DNA from: Gp13-AA77 sp036521995
GTDB lineage: Bacteria > Acidobacteriota > Terriglobia > UBA7540
Length of the DNA: 7,336 nucleotides
Direction of reading: 5' to 3'
NCBI GenBank assembly: GCA_036521995.1
Contig: DATDGR010000221.1
Span: 1 to 7,336, forward strand
Part shown: positions 1 through 5,105 of the stretch, one piece after another
Position numbering within the stretch: the first letter of the stretch is position 1
Layout of the letters: each line of letters starts with the position of its first letter
Position numbers and translations under genes: made by a program
The notes under the pieces: model-generated
Databases searched by the model: none
Told to the model about the DNA's origin: nothing
The model's input: the letters and a program-made list of their open reading frames with translations, nothing else

Positions 1-87
1 GCCCACGATTGCGCCAATCGCCAAGCCCGTTCCGCCAGCGGCGAACGCGCCGATCCCCATTGAGGTGCCCGCGACGGCGGCCATCAT
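1..87 (-). CDS. Glycine-zipper membrane protein, partial, running off the left edge
   Basis: Only the first 29 codons after a double ATG are visible. They read MMAAVAGTSMGIGAF and then a Gly/Ala/Ile-rich stretch ending GLAIGAIVG at the window edge. Regular small residues (GxGxxAAGGxGxAIGxIVG) are typical of glycine-zipper segments, which pack as tight membrane helices, often in outer-membrane or envelope proteins. The ATG at 87 has a purine-rich GGGAGAGG upstream that could serve as a ribosome binding site. The same frame is open further upstream, to a stop near 329, and reads RHEISKGEAA just before the ATG. That charged lead-in followed by a glycine zipper resembles secreted acidobacterial proteins I recall, so the ATG may not be the true start (see the 88-341 entry). 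An alternative is an F-type ATP synthase c subunit, also Gly/Ala-rich, but no atpB-like gene precedes it. The family call is moderate; function is unknown. Confidence 0.5.
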   Translation of the reverse strand, partial: MMAAVAGTSMGIGAFAAGGTGLAIGAIVG

Positions 88-341
88 CGCTGCCTCTCCC
101 TTTGAGATCTCGTGCCGGTGACCTGGCTGGGTCTCTCGTTCGTAGGAGCGGCGGGCAGCTCGCGAGCGGTGTGGCGAACTCGATGGCGCCTCGCCCTGAC
201 CGGAGACGCCCGAAGTTGTTGATGCGGCAGACGTAGACACTGTGCCCTGAGCAGGGGCTGTCCGGCTACAGTAATAGCCGGTGCGAGCGGCACCAGTGCC
301 AGCACCCAAGCCACAGTCCTTCGAACCTTATTATTTCTCAA
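88..341 (-). pseudogene. Probable frameshifted N-terminal part (signal peptide) of the glycine-zipper gene
   Basis: A TTG codon at 341-339 opens a frame reading LRNNKVRRTVAWVLALVP and then APAITVAGQP. This is a good secretory signal peptide: basic n-region, hydrophobic core, small residues near the cleavage site. That frame then becomes Arg/His-rich and stops at 84-86. In a neighbouring frame, from about 260 leftwards, the sequence reads PAQGTVSTSAASTTSGVSGQ and continues without a stop into the glycine zipper. The two frames join if one C is added to the CCCC run (GGGG on the plus strand, 254-257), giving ...VAGQPPAQGTV.... I infer one secreted gene broken by a one-base deletion, or a sequencing error at the homopolymer. 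The gap from the stop of the upstream gene (379) to this TTG is 37 bases, so they could be co-transcribed. The start codon is uncertain, and the alternative is that translation simply begins at 87. Confidence 0.4.
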
Positions 342-378
342 CTTCAGAAGGCCGCGGTCGCCATCGAATAACCTAGGG

Positions 379-1362
379 TCAGGGCTGCGGCTCCGGTCGA
401 TGCTGGAGACTCGTATCGGTGTTGCTGGTCGACCCGGAATCACTGCTTGCCCCGGCGCTCGCCTTCGTTGGAACCGGGGACTCGGCGCTGGTCGTTGCGG
501 GGGTTCCGTCACCCTTTGCGTCGTTCGCATTTGACGCGGTCGTGGCAGCCTGCTTGTACTTAGGTTCGCTGATGTAGCCGTGGATATGATCTTTGTCTAC
601 GAGGTTCGCGACCAGTTCGAGCGGCTGTCGACTGTCCGCCGGATAGATTAGGATCGGCTCGTAAAGGTTCACGTGCTTTTTGTCCAGTGTGACGTCATTT
701 ACGACCATCGCCAAGTCGAAATACTGGTGTTTGGTGTTAGTCTTGCGAAGCGACAGGGTGATGGACCCCACGTGCTCGAATTGCTTGGACTTCGCCAGGT
801 CGAACTCGTAGTAATTGCGCTCGCCCTTCTTTTCGAGCGCTACCAAATCGTCGTGCGTCTTAGCGATGGATCCGCCCAACTCCTCTTTGGCCGAGCTCAG
901 GTTATCCGCCATTTCCGTTCGAGTGGCCTCCAGGTTGTTCTGGGTCGTGCCCAGGTTCTGCTGGGTGGCGTCGATCTGCTTCTGTTGCGCAGCCAACTGC
1001 TCCTGAAGCTTCTTCCAGCGACGATCTTCCACCACGCGCGGCCGTCGTGTTGCGGTGGTGGCGGGGGCTGCGGACGCCTGGGCCCCGGTGGGCGCGGGCG
1101 CCGCCGGGATGCTCAACGCATTCACTTTCGCGCTCAGGGCATCCATCTCAGAACGCGTCTGACTCAACGCCGCCGTCAATTGGTCCTGTTGTGAGGCCAG
1201 CTTTTGCGCCGCACTCCGCTCGACCCAGGCGTAGCCTAGGCTTAACAACAGCGCGCAGCCCAGCAATGCCGCCACCCCCACCACCCAAGCGCCGGGCCGT
1301 GCTGGCTTGGCTGAAACAAGGGGCTGAGGATGTTCCTTCCGCTCTTGTCGTGGCTCTTCCAT
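379..1362 (-). CDS. Membrane-anchored coiled-coil protein (327 aa), paralogue A
   Basis: I know no characterised homologue. The predicted protein has a short charged cytoplasmic N-terminus (MEEPRQERKE), one membrane helix at about 24-43 (AWVVGVAALLGCALLLSL), and a periplasmic coiled coil at about 48-83. A Pro/Ala/Thr-rich linker (85-107) leads to a second Gln/Glu/Lys-rich coiled coil (112-180). A compact domain at about 183-268 carries NYYEFDLAKSKQF, SLRKTNTKH and RQPLEL, and the tail is Ser/Thr/Ala-rich. The domain aligns by eye with the C-terminus of the larger minus-strand protein at 1882-3069. The start at 1362 is chosen because GGGAGGG lies five bases before this ATG and because the paralogous broken copy starts at the same place. 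The frame stays open to 1509, but that extension overlaps the broken copy's 3' end. A structural, scaffold or sensor role in the envelope is speculation. Confidence 0.8.
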   Translation of the reverse strand: MEEPRQERKEHPQPLVSAKPARPGAWVVGVAALLGCALLLSLGYAWVERSAAQKLASQQDQLTAALSQTRSEMDALSAKVNALSIPAAPAPTGAQASAAPATTATRRPRVVEDRRWKKLQEQLAAQQKQIDATQQNLGTTQNNLEATRTEMADNLSSAKEELGGSIAKTHDDLVALEKKGERNYYEFDLAKSKQFEHVGSITLSLRKTNTKHQYFDLAMVVNDVTLDKKHVNLYEPILIYPADSRQPLELVANLVDKDHIHGYISEPKYKQAATTASNANDAKGDGTPATTSAESPVPTKASAGASSDSGSTSNTDTSLQHRPEPQP

Positions 1363-1445
1363 GTTTCCCTCCCAGACTAGTCTTCCCAAGGCGAGGGCCC
1401 GAACAAGCCCGGCAGTTTCTCCTGCCGGCCTGCCTCTTTCGTCAC
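1205..1445. repeat. Direct repeat, left copy (5' end and leader of paralogue A)
   Basis: This block matches 1591-1850, which covers the 5' end and leader of the broken copy. Shared strings include ACTCCGCTCGACCCAGGCGT, AACAGCGCGCAG and GCCACCCCCACCACCCAAG. Similarity covers codons 1-50, the ribosome binding site and about 80 bases of leader, with small gaps. By eye about four bases in five are the same. It is best explained as a duplication of the gene start. Confidence 0.7.
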
Positions 1446-1466
1446 AACGAGCTGACTCATAATCCG
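1363..1466 (-). promoter_or_regulatory. Leader of paralogue A, duplicated upstream of the broken copy
   Basis: This gap precedes paralogue A and resembles the gap at 1771-1881 that precedes the broken copy. Both share CCAAGGCG, a cgaaca core, TCCTGCCGGCCT and a purine-rich ribosome binding site just before the ATG. In this copy CCGGCAG (1409-1415) and CTGCCGG (1422-1428) form a 7-base-pair stem with a six-base loop, about 50 bases before the start. There is no T run on the transcribed strand, so it is not a classical terminator. It could be an RNA leader structure or an operator. No clear -35/-10 pair was found. The similarity may simply reflect the gene duplication. Confidence 0.35.
1409..1428. 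repeat. Inverted repeat, 7-bp arms, in the leader of paralogue A
   Basis: CCGGCAG at 1409-1415 is followed by a six-base loop and by CTGCCGG at 1422-1428, a perfect 7-base-pair stem. The duplicated leader near 1816-1840 keeps the right arm (CTGCCGG) but has diverged in the left arm, leaving only a shorter stem (GCCGG/CCGGC). Function unknown. Confidence 0.45.
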
Positions 1467-1770
1467 CTAGCCGCACCCCGTCTCGTTGTGCCCTCGCCTT
1501 GGCCTCCACCCCCCAGGCAGCATCATCCCGGCCATCTCGGCGTTCCCGCTGACGGCGGTGACCACCAGTTCGCTTGTGAGGCTACGTGTTGCGCCCCACT
1601 CCGCTCGACCCAGGCGTTGCCCAACCCCGTTCCACGGCTGAGCCAATGAGGCTTAGCAACAGCGCGCAGGCCAGCAGTGCTGCCACCCCCACCACCCAAG
1701 AGGCGGGCCGCGCTGGCGTGGAAACAATGTCCTGAAGATGTTCGTTCCGCTCTTCTCTTCGTTCTTCCAT
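1467..1770 (-). pseudogene. Broken third paralogue: N-terminus like A fused to a C-terminus like the 395-aa protein
   Basis: From an ATG at 1770, preceded by GGAGGAT, the frame reads MEERREERNEHLQDIVS and then a membrane helix WVVGVAALLACALLLSL. This is nearly the same as residues 1-42 of paralogue A. After that an extra stretch of roughly 26 bases (an imperfect duplication of the VER segment) shifts the frame and a stop follows at 1584-1582. A-like DNA continues in another frame to about 1572. Immediately beyond, in a third frame, positions 1568-1467 encode LVVTAVSGNAEMAGMMLPGG and a short tail ending at TAG. That matches LVVTAVSANGVVGYLMLP near the end of the 395-residue protein. Nearly the whole coiled coil and most of the C-terminal domain are missing. 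A 62-residue protein (1582-1770) could still be made: a short cytoplasmic tail and a membrane helix. I regard the locus as a decayed duplicate. Confidence 0.75.
1488..1568. repeat. Direct repeat, 3'-end copy within the broken gene
   Basis: About 81 bases resemble 1931-2010, the 3' end of the 395-residue gene. Shared strings are GTGCCCTC, TGGCCTCCACC and CGGTGACCACCAG. Similarity begins abruptly at 1568, where similarity to paralogue A stops (about 1572), so the recombination or deletion junction lies within a few bases of 1570. Confidence 0.6.
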
Positions 1771-1850
1771 GCTATCCTCCAGGACTCTTCTCTCCAAGGC
1801 GGGGGCCGAACAGCCGGGCCGTCCCTCCTGCCGGCCTACCTCGTTCCCTG
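1591..1850. repeat. Direct repeat, right copy (5' end and leader of the broken copy)
   Basis: This is the partner of 1205-1445. Compared with that copy it contains an extra stretch of roughly 26 bases near 1617-1645, which introduces the frameshift, and a three-base gap in the juxtamembrane codons. The ribosome binding site is retained as GGAGGAT. Confidence 0.7.
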
Positions 1851-1881
1851 ACGACAAGCGAGCAGTAGCCTATGGATTAGC
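1771..1881 (-). other. Spacer between the 395-aa gene and the broken copy
   Basis: This 111-base gap repeats the leader of paralogue A (CCAAGGCGGGGGCCGAACAG, then TCCTGCCGGCCTACCTCGTT) and carries the GGAGGAT ribosome binding site of the broken copy. No T-tailed hairpin follows the upstream stop, so read-through from the 395-residue gene into the tandem copies is possible. Confidence 0.35.
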
Positions 1882-3069
1882 CTAGAACCCCGCCGTGGAG
1901 TCCGATCCGTCCGCCGTGCCTTGTCTGGTCGTGCCCTCCGCCTGGCCTCCACCCGCAGGCAACATCAGGTACCCCACCACGCCGTTCGCACTGACAGCGG
2001 TGACCACCAGGTCATAGGGTTGGCTGCTCTCCCGGGCGAAGAAAACCACGGATTGCTGCGCGCCTACGTCCCGGAGCCATAGCGTCCGGCTCTCGCTGGC
2101 CAGCGTTAGGTAACCTTCAAAACGCTGATAGCCAACATTGGTCTTGGTCACCGTCAGTGAAATCCCGGACTCCAGCTCCTGCGCGGAATCCTTGGATGCT
2201 TCGAAATCCACCTTGCGCCGCTCAAGCTTCTGGTTGAGCGCGCTGAGGTCGCTTCCGTTCTGGTCGACTTGCTGCCGGACCCCGGCCAGATCCCTCTCCG
2301 ACTGCTCGTGACCGGCGGCCATCTCCTGCCCAAGGTCACTGACCTGGTTCTGGATTGCAGCCAGGCGTTTTACTTGATCCTGCTCGGTGGATTCGAGACC
2401 AGCCAGACGCCCGTTGACCGCCTGATCATTCCGGGCCATTTCGGACTCCATTCGACCCTGCGCCTCGGCCACCAGCTCCTGTGTCTGCCTGCGTGCCCGC
2501 TGGAGACCGGAACCGAGCTTGTGATCGAGATCAGCTACGCGATTCTGTACGCTCTCCCAGCGATCCGTCAGGTCAAGCAACTTGGCCTCGGTGGCGTCCA
2601 TCCGGCCCTTGAGCCCAGTCGCGAGCCGCTGTAACCCGGGCAACTGCGTTAGCGAAACATTGTTTTGACGTAAGGCGAGATCGCCGTACCAGGTGACAGC
2701 GCCCAGAGCCAAGGCGAGGATCACCACCGCCGCCCAAAGGCCTCCCGACCGAGGTTTGGCGGACCTTGCCGCTTTCTGCTCGGTGACGGGCGCAGCCGTG
2801 CCCTTCACATTCTGGCCTTTTTGCTTCGCCGCCGGCTCGGCGGGAGCAGGTTTGGCCGCGACCGCAGATCCAGCTGGGCCAGTCGTCTTCGCATGCTCGG
2901 GTTCATCTTTCTTGCCCGCAGGTCCCGGTTCGGGCGGTTTTGCGGGTTCACTGCTATTCAGCGGAACCTCCCCGACACAGGTCTGCTCAGGCTTCGCGGT
3001 TTCACCGGGATTGTCTCGGAGGTTTAAGATGATCGAGTCATCCTTCCACCACCGCTCCATGTCGCTCAT
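1882..3069 (-). CDS. Membrane-anchored coiled-coil protein (395 aa), paralogue with long cytoplasmic tail
   Basis: No characterised homologue is recognised. The protein opens with a distinctive segment (MSDMERWWKDDSIILNLRDN). A disordered Pro/Ala/Lys/Glu-rich tail follows to about residue 107, then one membrane helix at about 110-128 (GLWAAVVILALALGAVTWYG). A long periplasmic coiled coil (about 145-285) repeats Leu with Gln/Glu/Arg, and a C-terminal domain (about 287-372) contains DFEASKDS, SLTVTKTN and SSQPYDLVVTAVS, before a Gly/Thr-rich end. The C-terminal domain aligns with residues 183-268 of paralogue A (e.g. KTN; S-x-QP-x-(D/E)-LV; GY near the end). The start at 3069 has GAGG seven bases upstream; the second Met (residue 4) is an alternative. 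The Pro/Ala/Lys tail could bind cytoplasmic partners, as in TolA-like or sensor proteins, but that is inference. Confidence 0.85.
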   Translation of the reverse strand: MSDMERWWKDDSIILNLRDNPGETAKPEQTCVGEVPLNSSEPAKPPEPGPAGKKDEPEHAKTTGPAGSAVAAKPAPAEPAAKQKGQNVKGTAAPVTEQKAARSAKPRSGGLWAAVVILALALGAVTWYGDLALRQNNVSLTQLPGLQRLATGLKGRMDATEAKLLDLTDRWESVQNRVADLDHKLGSGLQRARRQTQELVAEAQGRMESEMARNDQAVNGRLAGLESTEQDQVKRLAAIQNQVSDLGQEMAAGHEQSERDLAGVRQQVDQNGSDLSALNQKLERRKVDFEASKDSAQELESGISLTVTKTNVGYQRFEGYLTLASESRTLWLRDVGAQQSVVFFARESSQPYDLVVTAVSANGVVGYLMLPAGGGQAEGTTRQGTADGSDSTAGF

Positions 3070-3250
3070 CGCAACACCTCGCTCCGGAACGGGTGCCTCA
3101 CGGCAGGGTTTCCAGACGGAAGTCCGTGGGCACGACCGCGACCCTGCGAATTTCGCGCTCTCTTTGGCGAGCCAGATCGCAAGTCAAATGGGAGCCTGCC
3201 TTGGAGCCCCATGCATTCCTAGCAAGCCCCGAACCAAAACACAGGCCAGC

Positions 3251-3796
3251 CTAACGTGTTGATAGAAAGTCGATTGGCTGCCACTCCTTGCCCCCCCGAT
3301 ATGGAAAGGTTGCACTCCGGCAAGTAGATTTTTCCGGTCTTCCAGTTTGCAGGTGATTGACGAAGGTGCCTGAGGTGGTTTTCGCTTGCCAGCCCAAGTC
3401 TACGGCGACTGTGGACCAGCCCCGCGGTCGAAGCTCATTGACCGGAAGGATGTCCTTGCCAAGCTCTTTATAATCTGACACATTCCGGCTTTGAACGTCA
3501 TGACTTCCGGCGCATCGAGGTTCACCGGGCGGCTTAGAGGGCCCATTGAATCGCGGGTGAACGAGGATTTCGGAATTGGGCCACGATCCGCATGCCATAG
3601 CTCTGCCACTCGTCGTGAAACGCGTCCTTCTTGTAATCCCAGCCAAACAATCGCATTGGAGTAGCTCTCTGGCGCTAACACCTCGTCCGACACGGCTTTC
3701 TCGGAATGGCTCATATTTGGCCCAATGTGGACCTGTCTCGGCGGGCAGTTCACGAAGCAGCACCACCGGGGGCGGAATTCTGAAGTTTTGATGCAT
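3251..3796 (-). pseudogene. Possible decayed gene; protein-like fragments in three frames
   Basis: The whole gap 3070-3811 lacks a convincing intact gene. A frame is open from ATG 3796 to 3251 (181 codons), but much of it is Arg/Ser/Pro/Cys-rich and unlike a real protein. Better-looking pieces change frame. One frame has SHSEKAVSDEVLAPESYSN near 3660-3710. A second has MRLFGWDYKKDAFHDEWQSY and on to a stop, 3656-3534. The 181-codon frame has DYKELGKDILPVNELRPRGW near 3410-3475. Another has NWKTGKIYLPECNLSI near 3300-3345. A run of seven C (3290-3296) lies near the distal end. I read this tentatively as one gene with several frameshifts, lying just downstream of the toxin gene. No family is recognised. 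The rest, 3070-3250, is the upstream region of the 395-residue gene, with no clear promoter. Confidence 0.3.
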
Positions 3797-3811
3797 CCCC
3801 GCAGCCGCCGG

Positions 3812-4237
3812 TCATATCGTCTTCAAACCCTCGCTCGCCGCTAGCTTTCTCTGCCGCTCATCGAATGTCCAAAAGCGTTCGGCCTTCAGTTCGAGCGCCG
3901 AGGCGACGTGCAGAGTATCCAGAGTGCGCAAGCCCAGCCGGGCTGCGTACCGGCGCGCCAAGCGCGAGCACAGGTCAAAGGCTAGTTCCGGTATCGGGAC
4001 TTCCAGCCACAAGCGCCTCTCGCGGTGCTGCTGAAACCGCTCGTGGTAGCGGTTGGCCTCGGTGCGAGACAGCGCCTTACGGGAGACATGGTGTTCGATG
4101 GCGTGGGTCCACTCGGCGACGTGCAAGGGCGTAAGCCAGACGGCAGGATTCGAAGCCATCCGGCGCTCGGCCTCCGGTGAATGGACCTCGGTGAGATAGA
4201 GCGAAACCAGGAAACTGGTATCGGCGTAAGTGTTCAA
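3812..4237 (-). CDS. vapC: PIN-domain toxin, VapC-like ribonuclease
   Basis: This 141-residue protein has the length and motifs of a PIN-domain toxin, a Mg2+-dependent endoribonuclease that in VapBC systems cuts specific RNAs such as initiator tRNA or the 23S sarcin-ricin loop; the target here cannot be told. The first acidic residue is D6 in YADTSFLV. E42 lies in HVAEWTHAIEH, D107 in RTLDTLHVASAL, and D126 in FWTFDERQRKLA, so all four acidic positions are present and the enzyme should be active. Translation starts at TTG (4237-4235), which overlaps the antitoxin stop as TTGA. This predicts coupled translation from one message. GGAAGG and GAGGAG just upstream could act as ribosome binding sites. 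The toxin is expected to be neutralised by the protein encoded immediately upstream. Confidence 0.9.
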   Translation of the reverse strand: MNTYADTSFLVSLYLTEVHSPEAERRMASNPAVWLTPLHVAEWTHAIEHHVSRKALSRTEANRYHERFQQHRERRLWLEVPIPELAFDLCSRLARRYAARLGLRTLDTLHVASALELKAERFWTFDERQRKLAASEGLKTI

Positions 4238-4470
4238 TACCTTCCGCGCTCCTCAATCACCACGGCAGATCCGGGCAGGATGCGATCACCGATAATCTCC
4301 CGGCGCATCGCCGCCCAGTCTGGGTAGTTGCGGGGGGCTGCCGGCGAGGACTCCGGCACAATGTGGGCCAGCAGACGCTCCCGCTCTCGAAGTTCGACGA
4401 TCTGGCCCGCCCGCAGCCAAGCCTTCAGCCGGCGGGTGTCCCGAAGCTGGCGAAGGTTAACGCTGGGCAT
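4234..4470 (-). CDS. Phd/YefM-like antitoxin partner of the PIN toxin
   Basis: This 78-residue protein starts MPSVNLRQLRDTRRLKAWLR and continues AGQIVELRERERLLAHIVPE. That is the usual Phd/YefM plan, with an N-terminal DNA-binding fold. Its pattern is V-N-x-R-x-L-R, a helix, AG-x-x-V, then R-x-R-x-x-A-x-(I/L)-VP. The C-terminal part (PDWAAMRREIIGDRILPGS) is the likely toxin-binding tail. I choose ATG at 4470 because the fold begins there. The frame is open to an ATG at 4521, but the extra 17 residues do not fit the family and overlap the promoter-like TTGACA. Such antitoxins normally repress their own operon with the toxin as co-repressor. The stop overlaps the toxin start. The family call is good, the exact subfamily less so. 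Confidence 0.8.
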   Translation of the reverse strand: MPSVNLRQLRDTRRLKAWLRAGQIVELRERERLLAHIVPESSPAAPRNYPDWAAMRREIIGDRILPGSAVVIEERGRY

Positions 4471-4476
4471 GACCCC

Positions 4477-4506
4477 ATCGTGACACAAGCCGTGCCACAT
4501 TGTCAA
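4477..4506 (-). promoter_or_regulatory. Putative promoter and operator of the toxin-antitoxin operon
   Basis: On the minus strand TTGACA (4506-4501) is a perfect -35 element. Eighteen bases later CACGAT (4482-4477) is a weak -10. Transcription would then begin at or very near the antitoxin ATG (4470), giving a leaderless or almost leaderless message. TGACA at 4481-4485 and TGTCA at 4501-4505 form an inverted repeat with a 15-base spacer that covers the promoter, a fitting place for antitoxin binding. The site also lies about 60 bases before the divergent plus-strand gene. Confidence 0.4.
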
Positions 4507-4562
4507 GAACCCACGACACAAGAGGAGTGTTGCGGCTATCCCCGGCAGACGATGAAGGTGCT

Positions 4563-5063
4563 ATGATGTTTGGATTCGGAGCGGGAGGATTTTCGTTCAT
4601 GCACGACAGTCCAGACCATCACGACGCCGAATTGCTGCTTCGGCTTTATGAGTTGCGGCGCGAAGAAAAGCTCCGCAGCGCCCGCGCGTGGTTCATCAGC
4701 CAGTTTCGCGCCAAGACACTCGAGGAGCTGCATCAGGTGTGCCCTCCTAATTCTGATGAGAACGCCTACTTCCGGATGACGATTGGCTACTGGGACATGG
4801 CCGCCTCGCTGGTGAATCGCGGCTTGATTCACGAGCAATTCTTCTTCGAGAACAACGGTGAGTTCTGGGCTGTGTGGGAGAAGGCGCGTGGGGTGATTCC
4901 TCTTCTGCGGGAGTCTCTCAAGAACCCGCATGCCTATGAGAACCTCGAGAAGCTGGCTCTCAAGTATGAAAAGTGGATGGGGGAACGGGCTCCGGGTCAT
5001 CTGGAGGTGCGCCGCCAGCAGTTGGGTTCCTCGGCCGAGCAGGCTTCCGGGCGCACTTCCTGA
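4563..5063 (+). CDS. Small soluble helical protein, DUF4760-like (tentative)
   Basis: This 166-residue protein has no signal peptide or membrane segment after its short Gly/Phe-rich start (MMFGFGAGGFSF). The core is helical: AELLLRLYELRREEKLRSAR, ARAWFISQF, YFRMTIGYWDMAASLVNRGL, then HEQFFFENNGEFWAVWEK and NPHAYENLEKLALKYEKWM. The WDMAASLVNRGLIHEQFFF region resembles DUF4760-type proteins and common acidobacterial hypothetical proteins as I remember them. No catalytic motif is evident and the function is unknown. GAAGG (4554-4558) sits four bases before ATG 4563 and seven before ATG 4566, so either Met may be used. GTG at 4527 or TTG at 4530 in the same frame lie close to AGAGGAG and are less likely. 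It diverges from the antitoxin and converges on the CPBP gene 42 bases away. No T-tailed terminator is visible there. Confidence 0.75.
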   Translation: MMFGFGAGGFSFMHDSPDHHDAELLLRLYELRREEKLRSARAWFISQFRAKTLEELHQVCPPNSDENAYFRMTIGYWDMAASLVNRGLIHEQFFFENNGEFWAVWEKARGVIPLLRESLKNPHAYENLEKLALKYEKWMGERAPGHLEVRRQQLGSSAEQASGRTS

Positions 5064-5105
5064 AGGCTTGCTCGGTGCCGTCGACGACCTTTTGAGGACG
5101 AGTCC

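Noticed and set aside
1..87. ATP synthase c subunit
   Set aside because: The Gly/Ala pattern is similar, but the upstream gene is not atpB and the preceding charged segment fits a secreted glycine-zipper protein better. Too little sequence is in the window to exclude it fully.
262..281. Hairpin CCGGCTA/TAGCCGG after paralogue A as a terminator
   Set aside because: A perfect 7-base-pair stem, but no T run follows on the minus strand, and it lies inside the probable signal-peptide coding part of the next gene.
673..1194. 173-codon plus-strand open frame over paralogue A
   Set aside because: Antisense shadow of the coiled-coil coding region; the Leu-rich repeats come from reverse reading of Gln/Glu/Lys codons.
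1363..1509. 49-codon N-terminal extension of paralogue A
   Set aside because: It overlaps the 3' end of the broken copy, has no family-like sequence, and a strong ribosome binding site precedes the ATG at 1362.
3159..3187. TTGACT at 3187-3182 as the -35 of the 395-residue gene
   Set aside because: At normal spacing the -10 would be AAGAGA, too far from consensus to support a promoter.
5064..5105. Bidirectional terminator between the convergent genes
   Set aside because: Only a short CGTCGACG palindrome and TTTT are present; no stable stem with a T tail in either direction.
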